A stretch of DNA of 64,000 nucleotides from G963676095 sp963676095 (GTDB taxonomy: Bacteria > Bacteroidota > Bacteroidia > Bacteroidales > Prolixibacteraceae): contig OY781040.1 of the NCBI GenBank assembly GCA_963676095.1, positions 6,014,001-6,078,000 on the forward strand. Reading direction: 5' to 3'. A program made the translations under genes and the position numbers. The notes below the pieces were generated by a model. It was not told where the DNA came from, did no database searches, and saw nothing but the letters and a program-made list of their open reading frames with translations. Positions 35,434 to 44,369 of the stretch are shown one piece after another. Each line of letters opens with the position of its first letter. Positions within the stretch are counted from its first letter, which is position 1.

Positions 35434-37080
35434 ATGGATTTTATGAATCAGGTTTTCTATCCCAAATTGCTTAGCGTGCTTAAGCAGGGGTATTCCAGGA
35501 AACAACTCACCAAAGATGTTTTTGCTGGTATTATTGTCGGAATAGTGGCGCTTCCGCTGGCGATAGCTTTTGCCGTGGCTTCCGGGGTTTCTCCGGAAAA
35601 GGGATTGGTAACAGCAATCATTGCCGGATTTATTATTTCGCTTTTGGGCGGAAGCCGGGTACAGATAGGTGGGCCTACAGGTGCATTTATTGTTATTGTT
35701 TACGGTATTGTGCAGAATTACGGTCTGGGAGGATTGATGATCTCAACAATTCTTGCTGGTGTTATCCTCATTATCATGGGATTACTTAAGTTGGGGTCAT
35801 TGCTTAAATTTATACCTCATCCGTTGGTGGTTGGCTTTACCAGCGGTATCGCATTAGTTATTTTTACAACCCAGGTGAAAGATGCTCTTGGTTTACATAT
35901 TGCAGATTTGCCTTCGGCATTCCTGCAGAAATGGGGTGCCTATTTCGCAAACCTCGACTCAGCTAGTCTCACGGCAGTTGCTATTACTGTTGTTACAATT
36001 CTGATAACCGTCCTTTTCAAAAAAGTTACAACAAAAATTCCGGGCTCATTTATCGCTATTCTTGTTGTTACCATGACTGTACAGATTTTTGGTCTGCCGG
36101 TTTCAACAATTGAAACTGTTTTTGGCGATATTCCCCAAACGATCAATCTGTCGTTCCCCGCGATAGATTTTCATCAGATACACACTTATTTTGCCCCGGC
36201 ATTGACTATTGCCCTGCTTGGGGCGATTGAATCGCTCCTTTCTGCAGTTGTATCTGATGGGATGATCAGTGGTAACCACCGGTCGAATACCGAACTGATA
36301 GCGCAGGGTATCGCCAATATCGCGAGCCCTTTCTTCGGAGGTATTCCTGCAACAGGTGCAATTGCCCGGACTGCCACCAATGTGAAAAACGGCGGGCGTA
36401 CCCCTGTTGCCGGGATTATTCATGCACTTACCCTTTTGTTTATCATGCTTTTCTTCGGACAATGGGCCAAGCTTATTCCGATGTCTTGCCTGGCCGGGAT
36501 CCTTATCGTGGTTTCGTACAATATGAGCGAATGGCGTTCTTTCGTTTCTATATTGAAGGGGTCCCCGTTTGATATTCTCGTGTTGCTGGTTACTTTTTTG
36601 CTTACTGTTTTGGTCGATCTGACTTTTGCCATTGAGATCGGGATTGTCCTTTCGTCCTTGTTGTTTATGAAAAGAATGGCCGATGCAGGGGCCAATCCTG
36701 TTACGGAAGTGGATTCTGATCTGCTTGAAAATTATTCAGACCTTCCTAAAAAACTGGGAATATATGAAATTAGCGGCCCTTTCTTTTTTGCTTCGGCAAA
36801 AGAATACCGCAAGACTATCCGGATTATCGGTAATAAATCAAAAGTGTTGATAATCAGGATGAGACATGTGCCTTTCATCGATTCGACCGGGATGCATAAT
36901 CTGAAAGATGTTGTGAAAGAAATTCAGGGGACAGGAACAACCGTTATTTTGTCCGGTGTTCAGCCTAATGTCATGAAAGAACTGGATAAAAATGGTTTTC
37001 TTGGAATGATAGGAACGGAGAATGTTCTGCCTTCATTTGATCTTGCCCTGCAACAAGCCAGGCATTTGCTTGAACCGTGA
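35434..37080 (+). CDS. SulP-family anion transporter with STAS domain
   Basis: 548 residues. About 12-14 membrane helices span residues 20-410, with the SLC26/SulP signature region DVFAGIIVGIVALPLAIAFA and the Gly-rich GGSRVQIGGPTGAFIVIVYG. The C-terminal STAS domain (about 430-545) contains VPFIDSTGMHNLKDV, whose Ser-Thr matches the anti-sigma-antagonist-like fold. SulP proteins move sulfate, bicarbonate or other anions, often with sodium or proton coupling. No carbonic anhydrase or sulfate-assimilation gene is adjacent to settle the substrate. Confidence 0.92.
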   Translation: MDFMNQVFYPKLLSVLKQGYSRKQLTKDVFAGIIVGIVALPLAIAFAVASGVSPEKGLVTAIIAGFIISLLGGSRVQIGGPTGAFIVIVYGIVQNYGLGGLMISTILAGVILIIMGLLKLGSLLKFIPHPLVVGFTSGIALVIFTTQVKDALGLHIADLPSAFLQKWGAYFANLDSASLTAVAITVVTILITVLFKKVTTKIPGSFIAILVVTMTVQIFGLPVSTIETVFGDIPQTINLSFPAIDFHQIHTYFAPALTIALLGAIESLLSAVVSDGMISGNHRSNTELIAQGIANIASPFFGGIPATGAIARTATNVKNGGRTPVAGIIHALTLLFIMLFFGQWAKLIPMSCLAGILIVVSYNMSEWRSFVSILKGSPFDILVLLVTFLLTVLVDLTFAIEIGIVLSSLLFMKRMADAGANPVTEVDSDLLENYSDLPKKLGIYEISGPFFFASAKEYRKTIRIIGNKSKVLIIRMRHVPFIDSTGMHNLKDVVKEIQGTGTTVILSGVQPNVMKELDKNGFLGMIGTENVLPSFDLALQQARHLLEP

Positions 37081-37202
37081 ACGAACATGCAAAACGCGCG
37101 GGAAATCTGGCATACTGGAGCAGTACTTCGTTTTGTCATGGCTTTTTCCATATGGCAATTAAATTAACAATAGCCATCAAAGCCCCTCACAGGCCCTTGG
37201 CC

Positions 37203-37276
37203 GTCAAACCCTTCAAACACGAAGTTTCGAACATTCTCAAACGGCGAAGCCTCAAACCATCTTAAACAGACGAAGC
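37203..37276 (+). repeat. Octamer-word intergenic repeat, partial copy E
   Basis: Only the terminal block is present: CTTCAAACACGAAGTTTCGA, then CATTCTCAAACGGCGAAGCC and TCAAACCATC. It lies between convergent SulP and GH43 genes. Confidence 0.65.
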
Positions 37277-37291
37277 CCCTCCATTCTGTAT

Positions 37292-38305
37292 TTAGTTTAT
37301 TTTTCTTTGTTTTACACCTTCAAACGTCATTTTTACTGGTTTGATGGTGCCGTCCTGGTTAAAATACATCCAGTCGATACAAACCACCCTGTGGTCTCTT
37401 CCCTGGTTCGGGACCGGACGGCGATGGTAAACAATATACCAGTCGTCTGTTCCCGGAATATTCAGAACGGAATGATGACCGGCACCTGTTGCTACCTGAG
37501 GATCCTGTTGGAGGATCGTGTCTATTCGTTTAAAGGGGCCCAGCGGGCTGTCAGCGATAGCATAAGCGACTTTATAACTTGAATCTCCCCAGTTGCCTTC
37601 TGACCACATGAAATAATACTTGTCATTCCTGATGAAGAACGTCGGGCCTTCGACATAACCAGCCGGGGTGATTTCTTTTACCATATTTCCGTTCGAAAAT
37701 GGAATAAGCGACTTAAAGTCGTCACTTATCTGTGCAATGTTACAGTGTCCCCATCCTCCGTAAACGATATAGTATTTCCCGTCAAGCGCCTTAAAAACAC
37801 ATTGGTCGATTGGTTGGGCCCCGTTATAAAATTCCCGGATAAGTGGTTTCCCGATCAGGTCGTGATACGGACCTTCCGGCTTATCTGCCACGCAGACACC
37901 GATACCTCCCTGCCTGTTTTTATCACCCAATTTTGCATCGTAATAAGGACCGCTTTCATTTTGAATATCATTGGCCGCAAAAAAGAGGTAATATTTTCCG
38001 TCTTTTTCGATAACAGACGGGGCCCACATAGCTTTGTGCGCCCATTCTACAATGGTTGTGTCAACTAGGTGCGGGTGCCTTTCCCATTTAACCAGGTCCT
38101 TTGAAGAAAAGGCGTCTATGAAAATTTGTTCTTCATATTTTGCAGAGTAAGTAGGAAATATCCAGTATTTTCCACTAAAGATAGCAACATCCGGATCGGC
38201 ATACCAGCCATCGATGACGGGATTTCCGGACATTTTTTTACTTTTTTGTCCAAATGAAGGCAATCCTGCCGCGAATATCAGTAAGAGGAGCAGTACGTTT
38301 CTCAT
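37292..38305 (-). CDS. Glycoside hydrolase family 43 enzyme, secreted
   Basis: 337 residues. Signal peptide about 1-19 (ending SFGQ). The five-bladed propeller has the catalytic base Asp in GWYADPDVAIFSG, the pKa-modulating Asp in AQPIDQCVFKAL and the general-acid Glu in GYVEGPTFFIRND. Other family strings are AMWAPSVIEKDGKYYLFFAA and ATGAGHHSVLNIPG. GH43 enzymes cleave alpha-arabinosidic, beta-xylosidic or galactosidic bonds by inversion. It is the last gene of a tight minus-strand run, 16 bp after the AsmA-like gene, with no Sus genes nearby. Confidence 0.9.
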   Translation of the reverse strand: MRNVLLLLLIFAAGLPSFGQKSKKMSGNPVIDGWYADPDVAIFSGKYWIFPTYSAKYEEQIFIDAFSSKDLVKWERHPHLVDTTIVEWAHKAMWAPSVIEKDGKYYLFFAANDIQNESGPYYDAKLGDKNRQGGIGVCVADKPEGPYHDLIGKPLIREFYNGAQPIDQCVFKALDGKYYIVYGGWGHCNIAQISDDFKSLIPFSNGNMVKEITPAGYVEGPTFFIRNDKYYFMWSEGNWGDSSYKVAYAIADSPLGPFKRIDTILQQDPQVATGAGHHSVLNIPGTDDWYIVYHRRPVPNQGRDHRVVCIDWMYFNQDGTIKPVKMTFEGVKQRKIN

Positions 38306-38321
38306 TTTTGGGTTTGAATGG

Positions 38322-40808
38322 TTAGTTAAACAGTTTTTTTAGCTGGTCCCCGATCTTTTTTACAGACTTTTGTACTTCCTCCTTGGTCGATTTTTTGACT
38401 TCTTCTTCTATTTGTTTCCTGGCCTTGCTCAGGTCGAGCGAAACATCAGGTTTTTTCAGGTCTCCTTTTACCAACACCGAGGCATCTATCAATTTAATAT
38501 TGTCCGATCCGGGAAGGATACCCAGGGCTTTGTTGACATCGTTGCTCAGGTTATCCCGGTTTACCTTAAAGTCCATTGCCATATTCAGCTGTCTGGCAGC
38601 CGAAAGTCCCCCATGGACAGATACTTCCTGGTCTGCAATCTTCGTCTGGAAAGGGCTGATATTGAGATTTCCGTTCTCCATTTTGAAATTGGCAGTGAAA
38701 TCGTCAACTTTTACATTCCTGAGTTTTTCTTCCTTAATGATGCTTTTGAGCTGCAGGAATGTCGGGGAATCAACGATCTGCAGGCCCTTGGTGCTGAAAG
38801 ACCCGTTGCCGTTCATTGAAGATGGGATAATATCCAGTTTTTCGTTAAACTGCCCCTTCATATTGATCGTGGAAGAGATTTGCCCCTGGCTTCTGGAAGC
38901 TATCGGGACATACTGCTTCATGATGCCTGACGACTTATAGGCAGCGGGGATCTGGAACGAAGCAATATCGACGTTAAAGTCAAATTCAGGTTTATGGGTA
39001 CCGTTGCTGGTATAGTTGCCCGTTATGGTCATCTGTCCGTCCAGCATGTCCATGTTCAGCTTTTGCAATTCGAGTTTTTTATTACTGATTGTGATCATTC
39101 CGATAATATTTTGGATATCCAGCCCGGCAAAAGAAGCCTTGCTGATGTCGGAACGGAAGTTTATATCCAGGTTGGCCGGCACTTCAAAAGCAATGATACT
39201 GTCCTGCACGGTGGAGACCGTCGCCGTCGTGTCTGTTTTTGCCATAAATGAAGACAATTCGTCTAAATTCAGGTAATCTGATTTCAGGTTGAAGTCTCCT
39301 TTCAACGTTTTATTCAGGAAAAAGTAGGGCAGGTAATTGGATAATTTTCCATTCAGGGTAAAATCGCTTTGTCCCGTTTTCGCCTTGAACGATGACAAGG
39401 CAATACTTGAATTATCGACTTGTATTGTACCTGAGGTTACTTCAAAGGGGCGGGTAATATCCGGGGTCTTGATCCTGAAATTGTTGAAGACGAATGATCC
39501 GGTCGACAATACCTGATCGTAATTCTGTTGTTCAATGTCCGACATTTTTCCTTTTATGGTCATTTGTCCTTCCATTGTCCCTTTCATATCCAGGCTATCC
39601 ATCGGTATTATTCCGGACAGTGATGTGAAATCGATTTTGCCGTTAAAAGAAGCATTGAATTCGGGATCCGTTACCGGATGTGTTATATTAAAATTAAAGT
39701 TGACCGGGTTGCCGTGAAGCTGAGCATGTGCGTCAGAAATAGTTACCGTTAGCAAATCGAGATCGCCCTGTGGCTTTTCAATTTTCCCGTCAAGAGATAT
39801 TTGCTCTACCTTTTCCGGGGACCCGTCATATTGCATTGCTGCATTTTTAATGAACAGATGAGTGCTGATCTCCGGGTAATCGTCTTCATAGAACCAACCC
39901 TTGACATGCCCTTCAAATCCTGCTTCTCCCGTTGTTTTTACTTTCTCCAGATAGCTTTTATAGCTTTGAGGAACCATGGATAACAATGTTTTAAAGTCGC
40001 TTCCGGGTTGTTTAAACTGAAGGTCGAAATACATGCTGTCCGAAGGCATTTGTATCTTTCCGCTTACATCCAGGGGTAATTCGTTCAGGTAAAGAGTCGT
40101 TTCACCCAGAACAAAATCCATTTTATCGTAATCGGCCGAAAATTCACTTTTTGCCTTAATTGTTGTGTTCGCAATATACTGGACCGAGTCGTAGTTAAAT
40201 ACCAGTTCTTTTACATTTCCGTCCATGTTGAAACGGGTAAGCGTTCCTTCAACCCGTCCGGAAGCGTCTATATCGGCATGCCGGAGTTTAAATATCGTGT
40301 TGGTAGCCTGGTCGTTGTATGTCAGGTTGATATTTTTAATCTCAATATTTTTTAGCCCGATAGACATGTTCTGCGTACTGTCTGAGCTTGTTGTCGTTTC
40401 TGTTGAATCGGCAGGAAAAATGTCCCAGTTGGTCAGCCCGTCCTGTGTCGAAAGCATATTTATGTAAGCGTCGGTTATCTTCAGCGTGTAGATGTTCAGG
40501 CTCTTACTGCTTATAAGATCTGCAAGGGAAATATTGGTGGAAATCGATGCTACGGACAGAAGCGTATCATTTTCAAACTGGTCTTTTCCGGTAATGGTTA
40601 GTCCCACGAGCTCTGCACGGACCTTTGGAAAACCTTTGAAAAGGCTCAGGTGTAGATCATCAAATCCGACTTTCGCATTAATATTTTTATTGACGGAGGT
40701 TTTTAATTTTTCCATCAGGGAGCCTTTAAAGGCAACAGGAACAATAATTGCCGCGGCAATAAATACCGCCAGGATGATTAACAGGGTTATTCCGATTTTT
40801 TTGCGCAT
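38322..40808 (-). CDS. AsmA-family inner-membrane/periplasmic protein
   Basis: 828 residues. An N-terminal membrane anchor (ITLLIILAVFIAAAIIVPVA) is followed by the AsmA start VGFDDLHLSLFKGFPKVRAE. A long beta-rich periplasmic region of repeating strands follows (LNLDELSSFMAKTDTTATV is one stretch). The C-terminal AsmA_2-like part contains GNGSFSTKGLQIVD. It ends in a Lys/Glu-rich amphipathic helix (EEEVKKSTKEEVQKSVKKIG). The family is tied to lipid transport between membranes. The gene starts 3 bp after the cinA stop. Confidence 0.88.
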   Translation of the reverse strand: MRKKIGITLLIILAVFIAAAIIVPVAFKGSLMEKLKTSVNKNINAKVGFDDLHLSLFKGFPKVRAELVGLTITGKDQFENDTLLSVASISTNISLADLISSKSLNIYTLKITDAYINMLSTQDGLTNWDIFPADSTETTTSSDSTQNMSIGLKNIEIKNINLTYNDQATNTIFKLRHADIDASGRVEGTLTRFNMDGNVKELVFNYDSVQYIANTTIKAKSEFSADYDKMDFVLGETTLYLNELPLDVSGKIQMPSDSMYFDLQFKQPGSDFKTLLSMVPQSYKSYLEKVKTTGEAGFEGHVKGWFYEDDYPEISTHLFIKNAAMQYDGSPEKVEQISLDGKIEKPQGDLDLLTVTISDAHAQLHGNPVNFNFNITHPVTDPEFNASFNGKIDFTSLSGIIPMDSLDMKGTMEGQMTIKGKMSDIEQQNYDQVLSTGSFVFNNFRIKTPDITRPFEVTSGTIQVDNSSIALSSFKAKTGQSDFTLNGKLSNYLPYFFLNKTLKGDFNLKSDYLNLDELSSFMAKTDTTATVSTVQDSIIAFEVPANLDINFRSDISKASFAGLDIQNIIGMITISNKKLELQKLNMDMLDGQMTITGNYTSNGTHKPEFDFNVDIASFQIPAAYKSSGIMKQYVPIASRSQGQISSTINMKGQFNEKLDIIPSSMNGNGSFSTKGLQIVDSPTFLQLKSIIKEEKLRNVKVDDFTANFKMENGNLNISPFQTKIADQEVSVHGGLSAARQLNMAMDFKVNRDNLSNDVNKALGILPGSDNIKLIDASVLVKGDLKKPDVSLDLSKARKQIEEEVKKSTKEEVQKSVKKIGDQLKKLFN

Positions 40809-40811
40809 AAA

Positions 40812-42059
40812 CTATGAATTTTCAGAAATAATAAGTTGCCGTAACATGTTAATTGCCGTTTGTGAAGAGCGGATAATATTCCGTTCCCGGTTATTGGCAA
40901 AATTATAACGTTTAACGATCAGGTTGTGTTTTCCTTCCACTGCGATCCATACCGTTCCGACCGGTTTTTCTTCAGAACCGCCGTCGGGGCCGGCGATTCC
41001 GGTTGTTGCAATGGCGTAATCCGTTTTCAGCACAGCTTTTGCCCCTTTTGCCATTTCAATGGCGACTTCCTTACTTACGGCCCCATGGGCCTCCAGGGTT
41101 TCATTTTTAACACCCAATACCGAATTTTTAACTTCATTGGAGTACGAAACGATTCCTCCTTTAAAGTAAACGGAGCTGCCAGGATTAGACGTAAACAGAT
41201 GGGCGATATTTCCGCCCGTACAACTTTCGGCAACCCCCACCGAGGCATTCGCTTTGGCCAGTAACTGTCCTGTGACTCCGGCTAATGTGTCGTCGTTATA
41301 CCCGAAAATATTATTCGGGATTAATTCTTTTAATTTAGTTATTTGCAGCGCTACTTCCGGTTTAAGCTGTTCCAGATCCCCTCCGTAAGCGCTCAGTCTC
41401 AGTCTGATCATCATTGGACTGGGAAGGTAGGCCAGCTTAATGTATCCAGGTAGCGCCAGTTCCCAGGATTCGATCGTTTCAGCGAGCATCGATTCCGGAA
41501 TTCCCTGAACAAGTACTGTCTGGTGGAAAATGGAGTGCGCCTTTCCTTTTTTTTGCAACCAGGGAAAAACCTCCCGGGTCATGATCCCTTCCATTTCGAA
41601 CGGGACCCCGGGCATCGAGATAAAAGTAGTCCCTTCTTTTTCGAACAACATCCCCGGAGCGGTGCCGTTGGCGTTGTAAAGCACGGTGCATTTTTCAGGA
41701 ACAAGTGCCTGGTCCTGGTTCAACTGGTTCACTTTTATATTTCGTCGCGTCAGGATATCGCTGACATGTTGAAGTACATGTTCATTGACAACCAGGCCGC
41801 ATTTGAAGTATTCGCAAAGCGCCTTTTTGGTAATGTCGTCCCTGGTCGGGCCCAGGCCCCCGGTGATCAGCACCAGGTCGGCGCGGCTTTCAGCATCGGC
41901 AAGCGCCTGCAGAATATGCCCGTGGTCGTCGTGTACCGAAGTAATCTGGTATACTTCAACCCCATACAGGTTAAGCTGTTCGCTCATCCATGCAGAATTG
42001 GTATCTACAATCTGGCCAATTAAAATTTCATCTCCTATTGTAATAATTTCTGCTTTCAT
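40812..42059 (-). CDS. cinA: CinA family protein (MoaB-like domain plus PncC-like amidase)
   Basis: 415 residues from ATG 42057-42059, chosen because MKAEIITIGDEILIGQIVDT is the conserved family start; a GTG six codons upstream is in the repeat-like spacer. The N-terminal MoaB/MogA-like pyrophosphatase domain carries ITGGLGPTRDDITKKAL and SMPGVPFEMEGI. The C-terminal nicotinamide-mononucleotide amidohydrolase domain carries VAESCTGGNIAHLF and TTGIAGPDGGSEEKPVGTVW. Role: ADP-ribose/NMN recycling in the pyridine nucleotide cycle. It is downstream of the split M48 gene and upstream of the AsmA gene. Confidence 0.92.
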   Translation of the reverse strand: MKAEIITIGDEILIGQIVDTNSAWMSEQLNLYGVEVYQITSVHDDHGHILQALADAESRADLVLITGGLGPTRDDITKKALCEYFKCGLVVNEHVLQHVSDILTRRNIKVNQLNQDQALVPEKCTVLYNANGTAPGMLFEKEGTTFISMPGVPFEMEGIMTREVFPWLQKKGKAHSIFHQTVLVQGIPESMLAETIESWELALPGYIKLAYLPSPMMIRLRLSAYGGDLEQLKPEVALQITKLKELIPNNIFGYNDDTLAGVTGQLLAKANASVGVAESCTGGNIAHLFTSNPGSSVYFKGGIVSYSNEVKNSVLGVKNETLEAHGAVSKEVAIEMAKGAKAVLKTDYAIATTGIAGPDGGSEEKPVGTVWIAVEGKHNLIVKRYNFANNRERNIIRSSQTAINMLRQLIISENS

Positions 42060-42060
42060 G

Positions 42061-42118
42061 CTTATTCTATTATTCACTCATTCACTCATTTCGTCATTCA
42101 TTCATTCATTCATTCATT
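42061..42118 (-). repeat. ATGA tetranucleotide run at the M48-cinA junction (repeat copy F)
   Basis: On the minus strand, five to six GAAT/ATGA units (42095-42118) start inside the M48 stop codon and are followed by ACGAAATGAGTGAATGAGTGA up to the cinA leader. It resembles a simplified version of the octamer arrays, in the same orientation as the genes. Every unit carries overlapping ATG and TGA. Confidence 0.7.
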
Positions 42119-42479
42119 TCTTCAGCGCTTCCAGTCTCTGCAGCAGGGTGGGATGGGAGTAATGAACAAACACGTATGCCGGATGGGGGCGAAGATTGCT
42201 CAGGCTTTTGACAGACAGTTTGATCAAGGCCGATGAAAGCGCTTTGCCTTCGTAATTCCCGGCAGCAAAAGCATCTGCTTCATATTCGTTTTTTCTGGAA
42301 AACAGGTTCATCCCGATGCCGATCAGGGATGAAAGGGGAGAGTACAGAATACCAAAAGCGATCAGCCCGATCTGAAAACTGGGCTGGTTGGCTCCAAGTG
42401 CAGCAGAGAGTTCAGGACTTCCGGTAAACAGCGAAAATAGATAAAGCATAACGCCTGTTTGCAGGATTCCCAGGATCAT
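42114..42479 (-). pseudogene. M48 (Ste24-like) metalloprotease, C-terminal part after frameshift
   Basis: 121 codons from an ATG that overlaps the stop of the upstream part in ATGA (42476-42479). It carries what the upstream part lacks: a two-helix membrane hairpin (ILGILQTGVMLYLFSLF, GLIAFGILYSPLSSLIGIGM), the third zinc ligand in SRKNEYEAD (Glu65/Glu67 region) and the family end HPTLLQRLEAL. Joined to the upstream frame, the pair makes a full-length Ste24 protein of about 407 residues. One missing base explains the split. Alternatives are a sequencing error or coupled reinitiation giving two chains. See finding. Confidence 0.8.
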
Positions 42480-43339
42480 ACCCGGGTAATGTGTTTCTTT
42501 TTATAGTGACCGATCTCATGCGCCAGCACGGCAACCACTTCAGAAACCTCCATATCCCGGATCAGCGTGTCGTAAAGGACAATGCGCTTCTTTGGCCCCA
42601 GGCCTGTAAAGTAAGCGTTGGCTTTTGATGAACGTTTTGATCCGTCAATCACATAAATGTTGTCGAGTTTAAAACCGACTTTATTGGCAAACGACCGTAT
42701 CGCCTGTTTTAACTCGCCTTCTTCAAGTGGCGTTTGTTTATTGAAAAGCGGGACGATCAGGCTGGAATAGAACATAACCATGAAGAGCGAGAATACGCTG
42801 ATCACGATCCAGATATAAATCCAGAAAAGTCCCCCCGTTTTCATGTAGATCCAGATGATCAGGGCCAAAAGTCCCCCTCCGATGACCGCTCCAAGCACCC
42901 AGCCCTTTATTTTATCCAGGATAAACGTTCTGACAGTCGTTTTGTTAAACCCGAATTTCTCTTCAATCACAAAGGTGTTATAAACATCGAACGGGGTGGT
43001 CAGCAGATCTGAGGCAAACAAAAGGATCCCGAAAAAAATAAGCGCTGACCAGACCGGACCGGGAGAGATGGATATTGCCCAGTCATTGACAAGGGCAAAT
43101 CCCCGGAGAAAAAACATCAGCATAATCAGGATAAAGCTGAAAGTGCCGGTGAGCATGCCGAAACGATGGTTTGTTTTGGAATAGGCTTGTTGCTTTTTAT
43201 ATTTTTCTTCGTCATAAATTCCTTTTACTTCATCGGGAAGCTGATCGCTCCACCGGGTCGTGTTTAAATAATCCAGGAAACGTTCCAGTGCAAAATCAAA
43301 TACCAGGATCGCTATAATAATCCAGAAAATTAAAGTCAT
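42476..43339 (-). pseudogene. M48 (Ste24-like) metalloprotease, N-terminal part before frameshift
   Basis: 287 codons. N-terminal domain and four or more membrane helices as in CAAX-prenyl-protease-like Ste24 (FSFILIMLMFFLRGFALV, IYIWIVISVFSLFMVMFYSS). The region LFNKQTPLEEGELKQAI and the conserved GSKRSSKANAYFTGLGPKKR precede the zinc motif HEIGH at residues 274-278. It stops nine codons later, where relatives continue into a helical hairpin. Bacterial homologues cleave misfolded or lipoprotein membrane substrates. It is the first gene of a run with cinA, asmA-like and GH43, with a good -7 box upstream. Confidence 0.85.
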
Positions 43340-43362
43340 TTTTAAATCTTTAGAATGGCTTT

Positions 43363-43370
43363 CAAAGGTA
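43363..43370 (-). promoter_or_regulatory. Candidate -7 box of the M48-cinA-asmA-GH43 run
   Basis: CAAAGGTA reads TACCTTTG on the minus strand, a full match to TAnnTTTG, 23 bp before the M48 ATG. Confidence 0.55.
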
Positions 43371-43444
43371 AGAAAAGCCAGCCAATTAACGAACTGTTTT
43401 TTGTTGACCGGGCCGGACGCCTGCCGGTAAGTTGATCCGCAGGC

Positions 43445-44137
43445 CTATACCACCAGCTGTCTGTCCAGCTCGCCTGTCCTGATCGTTTGGGTATTCAGGT
43501 CGCTTTTTACCAGCAGCCGGTAGGTCCCGGTTTGCAGATCTGCCGGGATCATCAGCATTAAACTGGAAAAGGAGTTTTGAAAAACCGGCGTTATACGTAA
43601 ATACTTTTGGGCTTCATTCACCAGGAATACCCCCTGGTCCGGATCATCCGGGTCAAATTGCAGGCGGCTTCCGTTTATGACGACCGGGCCGCCGGGCGTG
43701 AGCGAAGAATTGACCTCCCCGGTACTCATATCCGTTATCTGATTAATGTGCGGTCGCGGCAGGTTGCTTTTCGTCTTCTTCGGGCGGACCTGGCTTGCCA
43801 TTTCCCGGAGCATCGTTCCTGGCTTCAGGCTTGCACGTACCTGGTGCCGGTTTGATGAAAAGTAATCGTCAGCCCCGTCAAATGATCCGGCAATACTGCA
43901 TTGGGCCTTAAACAGGGGAGTTGTGACCGAACCCCCTTCCTTCAGGATGTCGGAGACTTCTTCCATGAACAGATCGAGGATTCCCTTGATTTCCGGCTTT
44001 GTGAATCCCGGGTTCCTCCTGGATATAAGCTCTGCGATGGCATCGAGCGAATACTTGTTGCGCCCTTTGATTAATGCCCGGTAGCTGTTTCCCTTTTTTA
44101 GCATCTTGTTCGGATACAATCCATACGTTAATGGCAT
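43445..44137 (-). CDS. HU-like DNA-binding protein with C-terminal Ig-like DUF4469 domain
   Basis: 230 residues. The N-terminal about 125 residues resemble the HU/IHF-like domain of Bacteroidota (SLDAIAELISRRNPGFTKPE, ILDLFMEEVSDILKEGGSV). A basic linker (RPKKTKSNLPRPHIN) joins a C-terminal all-beta domain (about 150-230) containing LTPGGPVVINGSRLQFDPDD. The family is abundant in Bacteroidota and presumed to bind DNA; its exact role is unknown. The gene is richer in G+C by eye than the strongly AT-rich spacer just upstream. A GCCTGC/GCAGGC inverted repeat (43419-43444) follows the stop, without a U-tract. Confidence 0.8.
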   Translation of the reverse strand: MPLTYGLYPNKMLKKGNSYRALIKGRNKYSLDAIAELISRRNPGFTKPEIKGILDLFMEEVSDILKEGGSVTTPLFKAQCSIAGSFDGADDYFSSNRHQVRASLKPGTMLREMASQVRPKKTKSNLPRPHINQITDMSTGEVNSSLTPGGPVVINGSRLQFDPDDPDQGVFLVNEAQKYLRITPVFQNSFSSLMLMIPADLQTGTYRLLVKSDLNTQTIRTGELDRQLVV

Positions 44138-44159
44138 CGTGATAGCGTTTAATCTGGTT

Positions 44160-44280
44160 TTAGACGATATTATAAATACATCAAATTATTATTATAAAAT
44201 TAAATAAATTATTATAATAATATAATAAAATTATAATAATAATTTGAATATTTTATTACTATATTTTGGACTTTTATTGG
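44160..44280. promoter_or_regulatory. Extremely AT-rich spacer upstream of the first marR-like gene
   Basis: Over 100 bp with almost no G or C (44170-44260), containing an inverted repeat AAATTATTATAAT (44206-44218) with ATTATAATAATAATTT (44230-44245). AATAATAATTTGAATAT (44235-44251) is nearly repeated upstream of the second marR-like gene. It separates the divergent HU-like and marR-like genes. Confidence 0.6.
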
Positions 44281-44336
44281 GTGTCTTCTTCTGAAGGATG
44301 CTTTATTGTAAAATATGACTATTGATAAAATTTATT

Positions 44337-44344
44337 TATTTTTG
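44337..44344 (+). promoter_or_regulatory. Candidate -7 box of the first marR-like gene
   Basis: TATTTTTG matches TAnnTTTG and ends 25 bp before the ATG at 44370. Confidence 0.5.
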
Positions 44345-44369
44345 CACATTAGTATAAATTATTGAAGAG

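Noticed and set aside
44160..44280. Replication origin in the AT-rich block
   Set aside because: No DnaA-box cluster and no dnaA/dnaN or par genes nearby; a promoter or silenced spacer is simpler.
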